Notes: a model not told the origin generated them from the sequence alone. A stretch of DNA of 64,000 nt from Streptococcus oralis (GCF_023611505.1 NZ_CP097843.1:496001-560000), one strand, 5' to 3'; shown: positions 41,956 through 53,200, numbered from the stretch's first letter. Numbers and translations: made by a program.

Positions 41956-42627
41956 ATGAATTTGAAAAAAAATACTGAATTAGTTTTTCAGCAAATTGCT
42001 GATGCTAGTCAAAAAGCCAACCGTAATATAGATGCTGTTTCAGTAATCGCAGTGACAAAATATGTAGATGTACAAACAGCGGAAGCCTTGCTTCCGCTTG
42101 GCATCCATCATATCGGTGAAAATCGAGTTGATAAATTTTTAGAAAAATATCAGGCCTTGAAAGATTACCCAGTCACTTGGCATTTAATAGGAACACTACA
42201 GAGACGGAAAGTAAAAGAAGTAATCCCATATGTGGATTACTTTCATGCTTTAGACTCCCTAAAGTTAGCACAGGAAATTCAAAAGAGAACAGATCATGTT
42301 ATCAAGTGTTTCTTGCAGGTTAATATTTCTGGGGAAGAAAGCAAGCATGGGTTTTCAAAAGAAGAATTGCTAGAACTTTTGCCAGAATTGGCTAAGTTAG
42401 ATCAGATTGAGTATGTTGGTTTAATGACCATGGCTCCTTTTGAGGCAGGCAGTGATGAATTGAAAGAAATTTTCAAGGATACGCAGGCTCTGCAAGCAGA
42501 AATTAGAGAAAAACAAATCCCTAATATGCCGATGACAGAGCTAAGTATGGGAATGAGTCGTGATTTTAAAGAAGCGATTCAGTTCGGCTCAACCTTTGTT
42601 CGAATCGGTACAGCATTTTTTAAATAG
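41956..42627 (+). CDS. ylmE: YggS/YlmE family PLP-binding protein
   Basis: 223 aa PLP homeostasis protein of the YggS family (single-domain alanine-racemase-like barrel). The PLP lysine lies in VIAVTKYVDVQTAEAL; HHIGENRV and LSMGMSRDFKEAI, which binds the PLP phosphate, follow. It begins 3 nt after the ftsZ stop with no separate ribosome site, so it probably relies on coupling. Confidence 0.93.
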   Translation: MNLKKNTELVFQQIADASQKANRNIDAVSVIAVTKYVDVQTAEALLPLGIHHIGENRVDKFLEKYQALKDYPVTWHLIGTLQRRKVKEVIPYVDYFHALDSLKLAQEIQKRTDHVIKCFLQVNISGEESKHGFSKEELLELLPELAKLDQIEYVGLMTMAPFEAGSDELKEIFKDTQALQAEIREKQIPNMPMTELSMGMSRDFKEAIQFGSTFVRIGTAFFK

Positions 42628-42636
42628 GAGAGAGCT

Positions 42637-43167
42637 ATGTCTTTAAAAGATAGATTCGATAAATTTATAGATTATTTTACAGAAGATGGGGAAGAAACGA
42701 CTAACTACCAGACTCAACAAGAGGAAACAGTTAGCCCAGCTATCTCATCTTCTAAAGAATTACCAGCACCTGCTCAGTCAGGATCAGCAAAAGATGCGAA
42801 TATTACTCGCCTCCATGCTCGTCAACAAGAGTTGGCAAAGCAAAACCATCACTCAGATGAGAAAGTGACGATTGATGTTCGTTATCCAAGAAAGTATGAG
42901 GATGCAACTGAGATTGTTGATTTGTTAACTGGAAATGAAAGCATCTTGATTGATTTCCAATACATGACAGAAGTACAAGCGCGTCGCTGCCTTGATTACT
43001 TGGACGGAGCCCGTCACGTCTTGGCTGGAAATATGAAAAAAGTTGCGAGTACGATGTATCTATTGACGCCTGTCAACGTTATCGTGAATATTGAGGATAT
43101 CAAATTTCCAGACGAATCACAAGGTGCCGAGTTCGGCTTTGATATTAAACGAAATAGAGCAAGATAA
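42637..43167 (+). CDS. sepF: Cell division protein SepF
   Basis: 176 aa. A short amphipathic N-terminal helix ([13 protein letters not shown]) for membrane binding, a disordered Gln/Ser/Thr linker, and the C-terminal SepF core ([42 protein letters not shown]-like). It bundles FtsZ filaments. An AGGAGAGAGCT site precedes the ATG. Its stop overlaps the ylmG start. Confidence 0.95.
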   Translation: MSLKDRFDKFIDYFTEDGEETTNYQTQQEETVSPAISSSKELPAPAQSGSAKDANITRLHARQQELAKQNHHSDEKVTIDVRYPRKYEDATEIVDLLTGNESILIDFQYMTEVQARRCLDYLDGARHVLAGNMKKVASTMYLLTPVNVIVNIEDIKFPDESQGAEFGFDIKRNRAR

Positions 43168-43427
43168 TGATTTTCTTAATCCGTTTAATCCAGAATGCAG
43201 TTAGCATTTACTCCATCATTCTCGTTGCATTTGCTCTTCTTTCATGGTTTCCAAATGCCTATGAAAGTCAACTAGGTCGCTTAGTCATCAGACTTGCTCG
43301 TCCAGTTATCGAGCCACTTCGTAAGCTCAATTTACAATTTGCTGGTCTTGATTTTACTGTCTGGGCCGCGTTGATTCTGATCCAGTTTCTTGGAAATATC
43401 TTAACACGACTAGTGCTATTACTATGA
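43167..43427 (+). CDS. ylmG: YggT/YlmG family membrane protein
   Basis: 86 aa, two membrane spans with the family's NPLLR-like centre replaced by RPVIEPLRKLN. It sits between sepF and ylmH with 1-nt and 4-nt overlaps, the classic division-cluster order. Its role in division or membrane organisation is not defined. Confidence 0.92.
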   Translation: MIFLIRLIQNAVSIYSIILVAFALLSWFPNAYESQLGRLVIRLARPVIEPLRKLNLQFAGLDFTVWAALILIQFLGNILTRLVLLL

Positions 43428-44215
43428 CAGTAGATCGATCCATTTATCAGCATTTTTCCCAAGATGATATTCCCTTTATTGATAAGGGTTTAGAGTGGAT
43501 CAAGCGGGTAGAAGATACATATGCACCAGTGCTTACTCCTTTTATCAATCCCCATCAGGAACAGATCTTGAGGGTGCTAGCTGGGACATATGAACTGGGT
43601 TGCCAAAGTAGTGGTGATTTTCTTCCGACGGAGTCGGTTCGTGTTCTTCTGTATCCAGATTACTTTGAACCGGAAATATCAGACTTTGAAATGACCTTGT
43701 TAGAAATTTGCTATCCGAGCAAGTTTGAACAGCTGAGCCATGGAAAAATATTGGGAACAATCATCAACCAGCTAGGAATTGACCGTAAATTATTTGGTGA
43801 TATCTTGGTAGATGAAAAGAGAGCACAGATTTTTGTCAATCGTGATTTTATTCCTCTTTTTCAGGATGGAATAAGAAAGATTGGCAGACTTCCTGTATCG
43901 CTGGAGGAACGTCCTTTTACCGATAGGATTATATCTAAAATTGACTTTAGAGAACGAGAAATTTTAGTTTCGAGTTTTCGATTGGATGCCCTCTTATCAA
44001 GTGCCTTGAAATTATCTAGAAATCAAACCAGTCAACTGATTGAGAAAAAATCTGTCCAGGTAAACTATCATCTGGTTGAAAAATCTGATTACCAGGTTGC
44101 AGTTGGAGATTTGATCAGTGTGAGAAAGTTTGGTCGTCTAAAAATTGTTAAAGACAATGGACAGACAAAAAAAGACAAGATAAAATTAAGCATTCAATTA
44201 TTATTAAGTAAGTGA
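43424..44215 (+). CDS. ylmH: YlmH family RNA-binding protein
   Basis: 263 aa. The N-terminal part has the YlmH fold (RVLAGTYELGCQSSGDF, ILGTIINQLGIDRKLFGDI). The C-terminal S4 domain (about 180-250) has SFRLDALLSSALKLSRNQTS and VGDLISVRKFGR. S4 proteins bind structured RNA; YlmH is linked to ribosome rescue in firmicutes. It overlaps ylmG by 4 nt. Confidence 0.94.
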   Translation: MTVDRSIYQHFSQDDIPFIDKGLEWIKRVEDTYAPVLTPFINPHQEQILRVLAGTYELGCQSSGDFLPTESVRVLLYPDYFEPEISDFEMTLLEICYPSKFEQLSHGKILGTIINQLGIDRKLFGDILVDEKRAQIFVNRDFIPLFQDGIRKIGRLPVSLEERPFTDRIISKIDFREREILVSSFRLDALLSSALKLSRNQTSQLIEKKSVQVNYHLVEKSDYQVAVGDLISVRKFGRLKIVKDNGQTKKDKIKLSIQLLLSK

Positions 44216-44223
44216 GGAAAAGT

Positions 44224-45018
44224 ATGCCAATTACATCATTAGAAATTAAAGATAAAACCTTTGGTACAAGATTTAGAGGTTTTGATCCAGAAGAAGTAGA
44301 TGAATTTCTGGATATCGTTGTTCGTGACTACGAAGACTTGGTTCGTAGCAATCACGATAAAGAGACACACATCAAGAGTTTGGAAGAACGTTTGTCTTAC
44401 TTTGATGAGATGAAGGATTCCTTGAGTCAGTCAGTTTTGATTGCTCAAGATACAGCGGAGCGTGTTAAACAAGCTGCTCAAGAACGTTCAAACAATATTA
44501 TTCAACAAGCTGAACAAGATGCTCAGCGTTTGCTTGAAGAAGCGAAATACAAGGCAAACGAAATTCTTCGTCAGGCAACAGATAATGCTAAGAAAGTTGC
44601 TGTTGAAACTGAAGAATTGAAGAACAAGAGCCGTGTATTCCATCAGCGTCTTAAATCAACGATTGAAAGTCAGTTAGCTATTGTTGAATCATCTGATTGG
44701 GAAGATATTCTTCGCCCAACAGCTACTTACCTTCAGACAAGTGATGAAGCCTTTAAAGAAGTGGTTGGTGAAGTTCTTGGTGAATCCGTATCTTTACAAC
44801 CAGAGGAAGAACCAATTGATATGACTCGTCAATTCACTCCAGAAGAGGTTGCTGAATTGCAAGCTCGTATCGAGGCTGGAAACAAAGAATTGGCTGAATT
44901 TGAAGCCCAACAAAATCAACATACAGAAGAACTTGTCCAGCATGAAGAGTCAGTTGAAGTAGAAGCTACTGCAGCAACTGAGGAAGATGCAAACAAAGAA
45001 TCTGTTCTTATCCTATAA
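44224..45018 (+). CDS. divIVA: Cell division protein DivIVA
   Basis: 264 aa coiled-coil scaffold that marks division sites and poles. The N-terminal membrane-binding domain has TSLEIKDKTFGTRFRGFDPE (Phe/Arg at the tip loop) and VDEFLDIVVRDYE; a long coiled coil follows (about 70-150), then an acidic tail (EATAATEEDANKE). I chose the ATG at 44224, with GAGGAAAA just upstream, rather than a GTG at 44212. Confidence 0.95.
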   Translation: MPITSLEIKDKTFGTRFRGFDPEEVDEFLDIVVRDYEDLVRSNHDKETHIKSLEERLSYFDEMKDSLSQSVLIAQDTAERVKQAAQERSNNIIQQAEQDAQRLLEEAKYKANEILRQATDNAKKVAVETEELKNKSRVFHQRLKSTIESQLAIVESSDWEDILRPTATYLQTSDEAFKEVVGEVLGESVSLQPEEEPIDMTRQFTPEEVAELQARIEAGNKELAEFEAQQNQHTEELVQHEESVEVEATAATEEDANKESVLIL

Positions 45019-45019
45019 G

Positions 45020-45246
45020 AAAATGTGAGAACAAGATCGAACCAACTATATTATCAGCGAGCGGGAGATGGTGAGAGTCCTGCAATCCCTAGTGGTTAGA
45101 TTATCCTCTCAAGCAATCCAGTCTGAAAGCAGTAAGACTGGACGTTCCCCACGTTACGGGAAAAGAGGAAAAGAGACCCTGTCTTTTTTCGAACAAAGGT
45201 GGTACCACGATTTTCGTCCTTTTTTGCGAGTCGTGGTTTTTATTTT
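45020..45246 (+). promoter_or_regulatory. T-box leader of ileS
   Basis: A tRNA-sensing T-box riboswitch. Stem I carries the distal GATGGTGAGAG motif (45066-45076). The T-box sequence AAAGGTGGTACCACGA lies at 45195-45210. A terminator (ACCACGA with TCGTGGT, then T run, about 45204-45246) competes with the antiterminator. The downstream gene implies tRNA-Ile; I could not fix the specifier codon with certainty. Confidence 0.9.
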
Positions 45247-45269
45247 GTCTATATAATAAAGGAGATATA

Positions 45270-48062
45270 ATGAAACTCAAAGATACCCTTAATCTTGGAA
45301 AAACTGAATTTCCAATGCGTGCTGGTCTTCCAACCAAAGAGCCAGTTTGGCAAAAAGAATGGGAAGAAGCAAAACTTTACCAACGTCGTCAAGAATTGAA
45401 CCAAGGAAAACCACATTTCACCTTGCATGATGGACCTCCGTATGCAAACGGAAATATTCACGTTGGACACGCTATGAACAAGATTTCTAAAGATATTATT
45501 GTTCGTTCTAAGTCTATGTCAGGATTCTATGCACCATACATCCCAGGTTGGGATACACATGGTTTGCCAATCGAGCAAGTCTTGGCAAAACAAGGTGTTA
45601 AACGCAAAGAAATGGACTTGGTTGAGTACTTGAAACTTTGCCGTGAGTATGCTCTTTCTCAAGTTGATAAACAACGGGAAGACTTTAAACGTTTGGGGGT
45701 TTCTGGGGACTGGGAAAATCCTTATGTGACTTTGACTCCAGACTATGAGGCAGCTCAAATCCGTGTCTTTGGTGAAATGGCCAAGAAAGGCTATATCTAC
45801 CGTGGTGCCAAGCCAGTTTATTGGTCATGGTCATCTGAGTCAGCCCTTGCAGAAGCGGAAATTGAATACCATGACTTAGTTTCAACTTCTCTTTACTATG
45901 CCAACAAGGTAAAAGATGGTAAAGGTGTCCTCGATACAGATACGTATATCGTTGTTTGGACAACAACTCCATTCACCATCACTGCTTCTCGTGGATTGAC
46001 AGTTGGAGCGGATATTGATTACGTAGTCGTTCAACCAGCTGGTGAAACTCGTAAGTTTGTGGTTGCTTCAGAATTGTTGGCTAGTTTGTCTGAAAAGTTT
46101 GATTGGACTGATGTCCAAGTCTTGGCGACTTATCGTGGGCAAGAATTGAATCACATTGTGACAGTCCACCCATGGGATACAGCAGTAGATGAACTGGTAA
46201 TCCTTGGTGACCACGTTACGACTGACTCTGGTACAGGTATCGTCCATACAGCTCCAGGTTTTGGTGAGGATGACTACAATGTCGGTGTTGCCAATGGACT
46301 TGAAGTTGCTGTAACCGTCAATGAACGCGGGATCATGATGGCAAATGCTGGTCCTGACTTTGCAGGTCAATTCTATGACAAGGTTGTGCCGACTGTTATC
46401 GAAAAACTTGGCGACCTTCTCCTTGCTCAAGAAGAAATTTCTCACTCATATCCATTTGACTGGCGTACGAAAAAACCAATCATCTGGCGTGCAGTACCAC
46501 AATGGTTTGCCTCTGTATCTAAATTCCGCCAAGAAATCTTGGATGAAATTGAAAAAGTGAAATTCCATTCAGAATGGGGTAAAGTGCGCCTTTACAACAT
46601 GATCCGTGATCGTGGCGACTGGGTTATCTCTCGCCAACGTGCTTGGGGAGTTCCCCTTCCTATCTTCTATGCAGAAGACGGAGCACCAATCATGACAGCT
46701 GAAACTATTGAACATGTGGCTCAACTCTTTGAGAAACACGGTTCTATCATCTGGTGGGAACGTGATGCCAAAGACCTCTTACCAGCAGGCTTTACCCATC
46801 CAGGTTCTCCAAATGGTGAGTTCAAGAAAGAAACAGACATCATGGACGTTTGGTTTGACTCAGGTTCATCATGGAATGGAGTTGTAGTAAACCGTCCTGA
46901 GTTGACTTACCCAGCTGATCTCTACCTTGAAGGTTCTGACCAATACCGTGGTTGGTTCAACTCATCACTCATCACATCTGTTGCCAACCATGGCGTAGCG
47001 CCATACAAACAAATCTTGTCACAAGGATTTGCCCTTGACGGTAAAGGTGAAAAGATGTCTAAATCTCTTGGGAATACCATTGCGCCAAGTGATGTTGAAA
47101 AACAATTTGGTGCGGAAATTTTGCGTCTCTGGGTAACAAGTGTTGACTCAAGCAACGACGTGCGTATCTCTATGGATATCTTGAGCCAAGTCTCTGAAAC
47201 TTACCGTAAGATCCGTAACACACTTCGCTTCTTGATTGCCAATACATCTGACTTTAACCCAGCTCAAGACGCAGTGGCTTACGATGAGCTTCGTTCTGTT
47301 GACAAGTACATGACCATTCGCTTTAACCAGCTTGTGAAGACCATTCGTGATGCTTATGCTGACTTTGAATTCTTAACCATCTACAAGGCCTTGGTGAACT
47401 TTATCAACGTTGACTTGTCTGCCTTCTACCTTGACTTCGCCAAAGACGTTGTCTACATCGAAGGTGCCAAATCACTCGAACGCCGTCAAATGCAAACAGT
47501 CTTCTATGACATTCTTGTGAAAATCACCAAACTCTTGACACCAATTCTGCCTCACACTGCAGAAGAAATCTGGTCATATCTTGAGTTTGAAGCAGAGGAA
47601 TTCGTTCAATTGTCAGAATTACCAGAAGCTGAAACTTTTGCCAACCAAGAAGAAATCTTGGATACATGGGTAGCCTTCATGGACTTCCGTGGACAGGCTC
47701 AAAAAGCCTTGGAAGCAGCTCGTAATGCAAAAGTAATCGGTAAATCACTTGAAGCCCACTTGACAGTTTATCCAAATGAAGTGGTGAAAACTCTTCTTGG
47801 AGCATTGGATAGCAATGTAGCTCAACTTTTGATCGTGTCAGAATTGACTATTGCAGAAGGGCCAGCTCCAGAAGGCGCAGTTAGCTTTGAGGATGTAGCC
47901 TTCACAGTTGAACGCGCTGCAGGTGAAGTATGTGAGCGCTGCCGTCGTATCGATCCAACTACTGCAGAACGTAGCTACCACGCAGTTATCTGTGACCACT
48001 GTGCAAGTATCGTAGAAGAAAACTTTGCAGATGCAGTCGCAGAAGGATTTGAAGCGAAATAA
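45270..48062 (+). CDS. ileS: Isoleucyl-tRNA synthetase
   Basis: 930 aa class I synthetase. HIGH box in [16 protein letters not shown], editing domain in the middle ([33 protein letters not shown]), catalytic [13 protein letters not shown] loop ([10 protein letters not shown]), and a C-terminal zinc knuckle (CERCRR ... CDHC). This is the bacterial IleS1-like form. AAAGGAGATATA precedes the ATG. Expression is set by the T-box. Confidence 0.98.
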   Translation: MKLKDTLNLGKTEFPMRAGLPTKEPVWQKEWEEAKLYQRRQELNQGKPHFTLHDGPPYANGNIHVGHAMNKISKDIIVRSKSMSGFYAPYIPGWDTHGLPIEQVLAKQGVKRKEMDLVEYLKLCREYALSQVDKQREDFKRLGVSGDWENPYVTLTPDYEAAQIRVFGEMAKKGYIYRGAKPVYWSWSSESALAEAEIEYHDLVSTSLYYANKVKDGKGVLDTDTYIVVWTTTPFTITASRGLTVGADIDYVVVQPAGETRKFVVASELLASLSEKFDWTDVQVLATYRGQELNHIVTVHPWDTAVDELVILGDHVTTDSGTGIVHTAPGFGEDDYNVGVANGLEVAVTVNERGIMMANAGPDFAGQFYDKVVPTVIEKLGDLLLAQEEISHSYPFDWRTKKPIIWRAVPQWFASVSKFRQEILDEIEKVKFHSEWGKVRLYNMIRDRGDWVISRQRAWGVPLPIFYAEDGAPIMTAETIEHVAQLFEKHGSIIWWERDAKDLLPAGFTHPGSPNGEFKKETDIMDVWFDSGSSWNGVVVNRPELTYPADLYLEGSDQYRGWFNSSLITSVANHGVAPYKQILSQGFALDGKGEKMSKSLGNTIAPSDVEKQFGAEILRLWVTSVDSSNDVRISMDILSQVSETYRKIRNTLRFLIANTSDFNPAQDAVAYDELRSVDKYMTIRFNQLVKTIRDAYADFEFLTIYKALVNFINVDLSAFYLDFAKDVVYIEGAKSLERRQMQTVFYDILVKITKLLTPILPHTAEEIWSYLEFEAEEFVQLSELPEAETFANQEEILDTWVAFMDFRGQAQKALEAARNAKVIGKSLEAHLTVYPNEVVKTLLGALDSNVAQLLIVSELTIAEGPAPEGAVSFEDVAFTVERAAGEVCERCRRIDPTTAERSYHAVICDHCASIVEENFADAVAEGFEAK

Positions 48063-48098
48063 TCAGAATAGACTGAGAAAGGTCGCTAAAATCATAAG

Positions 48099-48145
48099 AA
48101 ACGCATAATATCAAGAGTTCAAGTGCTTTGATATTATGCGTTTTA
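48099..48145 (+). terminator. Rho-independent terminator after ileS
   Basis: AAACGCATAATATCAA and its inverse TTGATATTATGCGTTT form a 16-bp stem with a T-rich end. Confidence 0.85.
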
Positions 48146-48389
48146 TCATGGGAAAATTTACTAGTCCATTTCTTCAAATGAAGTTCTTCCTGGCCTGTCC
48201 GTGTAGATAATTAACATAATCAACTATTCAGTTTTCTCATAATTTTATATTTTTACTAATTATAAAGAGACTATAGAACTTAAAATTATTTTTTGAAAAT
48301 CAATATTTATTATAAAATTTTATAAGATTGTTTAATTTTTAGATAAATTATGATAGAATAATACCTATAAAAATTTTAAGGAGATTATT
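48146..48389. other. AT-rich gap
   Basis: No gene supported. TGATAGAAT near 48351-48359 could be the extended -10 of the next gene. Confidence 0.4.
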
Positions 48390-48770
48390 ATGAAAACAAA
48401 TACACTTGCTCGTGTCAACGCTATTTTTGGTCTTATTTCAGGAATTGTATTGCTTTTAGCGCCAGTCATCATGTTTATCCTGGCTATTGGAGCTGCTGCG
48501 GCAACTGAAGACGCAGATGTAACGGTTGGGACATTGACAGGGCTCTCAATTATTTTGTCATTGGTTAAAATTGCTGTTTTAGTATTGGGAATTGTGGCTA
48601 TTGTTTATTATAAAGATGATGAACGTGTTACGAATGCACCTTCTGTTTTGCTCATTGTAGGTGGTGCGGTCGGCTTGATTCCATTTTTGGGATGGGTAGG
48701 TGGAATTCTAACCATTATTGGTGGTTCACTTTACTTTGGAACATTGAAAAAATTTGTAATTGAAGAGTAG
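48390..48770 (+). CDS. DUF4064-like small membrane protein
   Basis: 126 aa with three or four hydrophobic spans (about 8-36, 50-75 and 83-118) and a Gly-rich final span (GLIPFLGWVGGILTIIGGSLYFG). This matches the loose DUF4064 pattern. Function unknown. A TTAAGGAGATTATT site precedes the ATG and a terminator follows, so it stands alone. Confidence 0.7.
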   Translation: MKTNTLARVNAIFGLISGIVLLLAPVIMFILAIGAAAATEDADVTVGTLTGLSIILSLVKIAVLVLGIVAIVYYKDDERVTNAPSVLLIVGGAVGLIPFLGWVGGILTIIGGSLYFGTLKKFVIEE

Positions 48771-48835
48771 TAGTTTTCCAATTATTTTTTGGGGACTATT
48801 TCATCCTCTATCGAGAACAATTATGATAGTGTGAT

Positions 48836-48868
48836 AAAGAGAAGACTGATAAGCTCTTCTCTTTTTAG
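48836..48868 (+). terminator. Rho-independent terminator
   Basis: AAGAGAAGA pairs with TCTTCTCTT, then a T run. Confidence 0.75.
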
Positions 48869-48958
48869 TTGATTTTAACTAGCTTTTTTGTGAAAAATTG
48901 TGTAAAATAGAATAGATAAACGAGGGAAACCTCGAAAAATAAAAGGAGAATCCATCTA

Positions 48959-49651
48959 ATGGTAAAATTGGTTTTTGCTCGCCACGGTGAGTCTGAATGG
49001 AACAAAGCTAACCTTTTCACTGGTTGGGCTGATGTTGATTTGTCTGATAAAGGAACACAACAAGCGATTGACGCTGGTAAATTGATCAAGGAAGCTGGTA
49101 TCGAATTTGACCAAGCTTACACTTCAGTATTGAAACGTGCGATTAAAACAACAAATTTGGCTCTTGAAGCTGCTGACCAACTCTGGGTTCCAGTTGAAAA
49201 ATCATGGCGCTTGAACGAACGTCACTACGGTGGTTTGACTGGTAAAAACAAAGCTGAAGCTGCTGAACAATTTGGTGATGAGCAAGTTCATATCTGGCGC
49301 CGTTCATACGATGTATTGCCTCCTGCAATGCCTCATGATGACGAATACTCAGCACATACTGACCGTCGTTACGCTTCACTTGACGATTCAGTCATTCCAG
49401 ATGCTGAAAACTTGAAAGTGACTTTGGAACGTGCCCTTCCATTCTGGGAAGATAAAATCGCTCCAGCACTTAAAGATGGTAAAAACGTATTCGTAGGAGC
49501 TCACGGTAACTCAATCCGTGCCCTTGTAAAACACATCAAACACTTGTCAGATGATGAAATCATGGGTGTAGAAATCCCTAACTTCCCACCATTGGTATTC
49601 GAATTCGACGAAAAATTGAACGTCGTAAAAGAATACTATCTTGGAAAATAA
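48959..49651 (+). CDS. gpmA: 2,3-bisphosphoglycerate-dependent phosphoglycerate mutase
   Basis: 230 aa glycolytic enzyme interconverting 3- and 2-phosphoglycerate through a phosphohistidine. [19 protein letters not shown] holds the catalytic His; further marks are [24 protein letters not shown], and [14 protein letters not shown]. Codons look highly optimised, as expected for an abundant enzyme. An AAAAGGAGAATCC site precedes the ATG and a strong terminator follows. Confidence 0.98.
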   Translation: MVKLVFARHGESEWNKANLFTGWADVDLSDKGTQQAIDAGKLIKEAGIEFDQAYTSVLKRAIKTTNLALEAADQLWVPVEKSWRLNERHYGGLTGKNKAEAAEQFGDEQVHIWRRSYDVLPPAMPHDDEYSAHTDRRYASLDDSVIPDAENLKVTLERALPFWEDKIAPALKDGKNVFVGAHGNSIRALVKHIKHLSDDEIMGVEIPNFPPLVFEFDEKLNVVKEYYLGK

Positions 49652-49662
49652 TCTATAAACAG

Positions 49663-49688
49663 AAAGCCTAGGATTCCTAGGCTTTTTG
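49663..49688 (+). terminator. Rho-independent terminator after gpmA
   Basis: AAGCCTAGGA, TT, CCTAGGCTT, then a T run. Confidence 0.9.
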
Positions 49689-49701
49689 TTTTTGCTTCTG
49701 G

Positions 49702-49730
49702 TTTCCAACTAGTTGAAAAAGCGTTATAAT
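49702..49730 (+). promoter_or_regulatory. Promoter of the ABC exporter pair
   Basis: TTTCCA (49702-49707), 17 bp, TATAAT (49725-49730). Confidence 0.6.
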
Positions 49731-49769
49731 GATAATAGGAAGTAATTTGTTTGAGAGAAGGTGTGTCTG

Positions 49770-50471
49770 ATGGCTTATATTGAGATGAAACACAGCTACA
49801 AGCGTTACCAGGTTGGGGATACAGAGATTGTGGCTAATCGTGATGTGAATTTTGAAATTGAAAAAGGGGAGCTGGTTATCATACTTGGTGCTTCAGGTGC
49901 TGGAAAATCAACCGTTCTCAATCTTTTAGGAGGTATGGATACCAATGATGAGGGGGAGATTTGGATTGATGGTGCCAATATTGCCAACTATAGTTCGCAC
50001 CAACGAACAAACTATCGTCGTGAAGATGTAGGCTTTGTTTTTCAATTTTACAATCTGGTCTCCAATCTGACAGCCAAGGAAAATGTGGAACTGGCTTCAG
50101 AAATCGTGACAGATGCCTTGGATCCAGAGCAAGTGCTCAAAGATGTAGGTCTGGCTCATCGCCTGAATAACTTTCCAGCCCAGCTTTCTGGAGGGGAGCA
50201 ACAGCGAGTCTCCATTGCACGTGCTGTAGCCAAAAATCCTAAAATCCTCCTTTGTGATGAACCGACGGGTGCCTTGGATTACCAGACGGGGAAGCAAGTC
50301 TTGAAGATTCTCCAAGACATGTCTCGTCAAAAAGGAGCAACGGTGATTATCGTAACCCACAATGGCGCGCTAGCCCCTATTGCAGATCGGGTGATTCATA
50401 TGCGCGATGCCACGGTTAAGAGCATGACGGTCAATGAGCATCCGCAGGATATCGATACATTGGAGTATTAG
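49770..50471 (+). CDS. ABC transporter ATP-binding protein (MacB/LolD type)
   Basis: 233 aa ATPase. Walker [18 protein letters not shown]-loop [14 protein letters not shown], signature [14 protein letters not shown], Walker [13 protein letters not shown], and switch His in VIIVTHN. I chose the ATG at 49770, with AGAAGG 9 nt upstream, over a GTG at 49761. It pairs with the large FtsX-type permease that starts next. Substrate unknown; such pairs export peptides or lipids or act as mechanotransmitters. Confidence 0.93.
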   Translation: MAYIEMKHSYKRYQVGDTEIVANRDVNFEIEKGELVIILGASGAGKSTVLNLLGGMDTNDEGEIWIDGANIANYSSHQRTNYRREDVGFVFQFYNLVSNLTAKENVELASEIVTDALDPEQVLKDVGLAHRLNNFPAQLSGGEQQRVSIARAVAKNPKILLCDEPTGALDYQTGKQVLKILQDMSRQKGATVIIVTHNGALAPIADRVIHMRDATVKSMTVNEHPQDIDTLEY

Positions 50472-50472
50472 C

Positions 50473-53175
50473 ATGAAAAAAACGTATCGGAAAGACCTAT
50501 TTCAGTCAGTGACGGCTTCAAAGGGACGCTTTGTTTCTATCCTGACCTTGATGATGCTGGGTTCTTTAGCCCTTATTGGTCTCAAAGTGGCCAGTCCAAA
50601 TATGGAACGTACGGCAGGGGATTATCTCCGTAAAGCCAATACCCTAGATCTGGCAGTGATAGCTGATTATGGCTTGGACAAAGAAGACCAAGACGAATTA
50701 AAGGCCCTTCAAGGAGCAAGTGTTGAATTTGGTTATATGGCAGACCTAACCGTTGAAAATAGTGAAGAAGCGGTTCGACTTTATTCCAAGCCAGAGGGGA
50801 TTTCAACCTTCCAAGTGACAGAAGGGCGACTGCCAGAGGCTGATGAGGAAATTGCCCTAGCCGACTTCTGGAAAGACCGCTATCAGATTGGGCAGACCAT
50901 TACCTTTACTAAGAAAGAAGAAGGGAAGTCCGTCCTAAAATCCCAAACTTTTACAATTACTGGATTTGTTCAGTCGGGTGAGATGCTTTCTCAAAAAGAC
51001 TTAGGGAGTGCTAGCAGTGGAAATGGAAGCTTGGCTGGCTATGGAGTGATTTTGCCCAGCCAGTTTGATTCAGATGTTTATAGTATTGCGCGTGTGCGCT
51101 ATGATGATTTAAAAAATCTGGATGCTTTTTCATCAGACTATAAAACCAAACGAACCCAACATCAGGAAGAGTTGCAAGATTTGCTAGCCGATAATGGTCA
51201 AAAACGATTGGTAAGCATCAAAGCCAATGGGCAAAAGAGCTTGGAAGAGGGGAAAGAACAGCTCCAAACTGCTGAAAGCAACTTTCAAAATGGCAATAGT
51301 CAGTTAGAGCAGGCTGAAAGTCGCTTGAAAACCCAAGAAGAACAAGCGACCGCTTTACCAGAACCGCAAAAGAGTCAAATCGAGGGACAGCTGATAAAAG
51401 CAAAGGAAGAACTGGCGACTCAAAAAGAAAAACTGGCTCAGACAGAGAGTGATCTAACTAAGGAAAAAGAGAAGATTGAACAGCGTCAGAAAGAGCTTGA
51501 TGAACTGGCAGAGCCGAAATATCACGTATACAATCGCCAAACCATGCCAGGGGGTCAAGGCTATCTCATGTACAGTAACGCTTCAGCAAGCATTCGTTCT
51601 GTCGGGAATATCTTCCCTGTTGTGCTATATATGGTCGCTGCAATGGTGACCTTTACAACTATGACTCGCTTTGTGGATGAAGAACGTACCAATGCCGGTA
51701 TTTTCAAGGCCCTAGGTTACCGGAATCAAGATATAATTGCCAAGTTTGTCCTCTATGGTTTTCTTGCAGGAACTGTAGGAACCATTTTAGGAACGCTTCT
51801 AGGACATTATCTCCTTGCAGGCGTGATTTCGGATGTTATAACAGCTGGGATGGTCGTTGGTAAAAGTCAGGAGTATTTTTACTGGTCTTATAGCCTCCTT
51901 GCCCTAACCTTAAGTTGGGTATCCAGTGTTTTGCCGGCTTATCTGGTGGCACGGAGGGAACTACACGATGAAGCAGCCCAACTCTTACTTCCAAAACCTC
52001 CCGTTAAGGGATCAAAGATTTTGCTGGAACGCCTGAGCTTTATTTGGAGTCGTTTGAGTTTTACTCATAAGGTTACGGCGCGAAATATTTTCCGTTATAA
52101 GCAACGGATGTTGATGACCATTTTTGGAGTTGCGGGTTCGGTTGCTCTCCTATTTGCAGGTCTTGGCATTCAGTCTTCTGTGGGAGGAGTTGTCGATCGT
52201 CAATTTGAACAAATCCAGCAATACCAGATGATTGTAGCAGAAAAGAGCAGTGCGAGTGAGCAAGAAAAAGCAGATTTAGAAAGTGCCTTGCAGGCTGAAT
52301 CTATCCATGCTTATCAAAAGATTTATTCTAAATCCATTGAAAAAGATTTTAAAGGAAAAGCAGGACTTCAAACCATCACCATGATGGTTACTAGTGGAGA
52401 AGACTTCAAGCCCTTTATCGCATTAGAGGAAAATGGCCAAGAGGTGCAGATCACAGATGGAGCGGTCGTGAGTCAAAAACTAGCTCAACTAGCAAATGTT
52501 AAGGTTGGGGACGAGTTGGAGCTTGATGGGAAGGAAATCAAGGTATCGGCTATTTCTGAAAACTATGTTGGACACTTTGTTTATCTCAAACGAGACACAT
52601 ACGAACAAGTCTACGGTACCAGTCCACAAGACAATACCTACCTAGTAAAATTAAAAGAGCCAACACCTTCCAATATCGAGAGAGAAGCAGCTATCTTTAT
52701 GGAAAAAGCAGCTGTTTCTGGGGTGGTTCAAAATGCAACAGCTATCCATCTCTTTGAATCCGTGGCTAGTTCGCTCAATAAAACCATGGCCATCCTTGTC
52801 CTTGTTTCCGTTTTACTAGCCATTGTCATTCTTTACAATCTCACCAATATCAATGTGGCAGAACGTATCCGTGAACTTTCCACTATCAAGGTTCTCGGTT
52901 TCCATAATAAAGAAGTGACCCTCTATATCTACCGTGAGACTATGGTGCTGTCCCTTGTGGGAATTGCTCTCGGTTTGGTAGCTGGCCACTATTTACATCA
53001 ATTTTTGATACAAATGATTTCACCTGCCACCATACTTTTTTATCCACGAGTCAGCTGGGAAGTCTATGCTCTTCCAATCGTCGCAGTGACTGTAATCTTA
53101 GCCTTACTGGGCGTCTTTGTCAATCACCACTTAAGAAAAGTGGATATGCTCGAAGCCCTGAAATCAGTAGAGTAA
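50473..53175 (+). CDS. ABC transporter permease with two FtsX domains
   Basis: 900 aa. A span near the N-terminus (about 18-38), an external domain, a strongly charged coiled coil (about 255-350; repeated Gln/Glu/Lys heptads such as LKTQEEQATALPEPQ), then an FtsX permease block (about 385-500), a second external domain, and a second FtsX block (about 770-900). It starts 1 nt after the ATPase stop (ATG 50473); an upstream TTG/GTG in frame lies inside the ATPase gene. The architecture fits the YhgE/MacB-like DUF214 exporters; substrate not known. Confidence 0.9.
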   Translation: MKKTYRKDLFQSVTASKGRFVSILTLMMLGSLALIGLKVASPNMERTAGDYLRKANTLDLAVIADYGLDKEDQDELKALQGASVEFGYMADLTVENSEEAVRLYSKPEGISTFQVTEGRLPEADEEIALADFWKDRYQIGQTITFTKKEEGKSVLKSQTFTITGFVQSGEMLSQKDLGSASSGNGSLAGYGVILPSQFDSDVYSIARVRYDDLKNLDAFSSDYKTKRTQHQEELQDLLADNGQKRLVSIKANGQKSLEEGKEQLQTAESNFQNGNSQLEQAESRLKTQEEQATALPEPQKSQIEGQLIKAKEELATQKEKLAQTESDLTKEKEKIEQRQKELDELAEPKYHVYNRQTMPGGQGYLMYSNASASIRSVGNIFPVVLYMVAAMVTFTTMTRFVDEERTNAGIFKALGYRNQDIIAKFVLYGFLAGTVGTILGTLLGHYLLAGVISDVITAGMVVGKSQEYFYWSYSLLALTLSWVSSVLPAYLVARRELHDEAAQLLLPKPPVKGSKILLERLSFIWSRLSFTHKVTARNIFRYKQRMLMTIFGVAGSVALLFAGLGIQSSVGGVVDRQFEQIQQYQMIVAEKSSASEQEKADLESALQAESIHAYQKIYSKSIEKDFKGKAGLQTITMMVTSGEDFKPFIALEENGQEVQITDGAVVSQKLAQLANVKVGDELELDGKEIKVSAISENYVGHFVYLKRDTYEQVYGTSPQDNTYLVKLKEPTPSNIEREAAIFMEKAAVSGVVQNATAIHLFESVASSLNKTMAILVLVSVLLAIVILYNLTNINVAERIRELSTIKVLGFHNKEVTLYIYRETMVLSLVGIALGLVAGHYLHQFLIQMISPATILFYPRVSWEVYALPIVAVTVILALLGVFVNHHLRKVDMLEALKSVE

Positions 53176-53200
53176 TTCACTGTTTTAAACAGTAAATTAG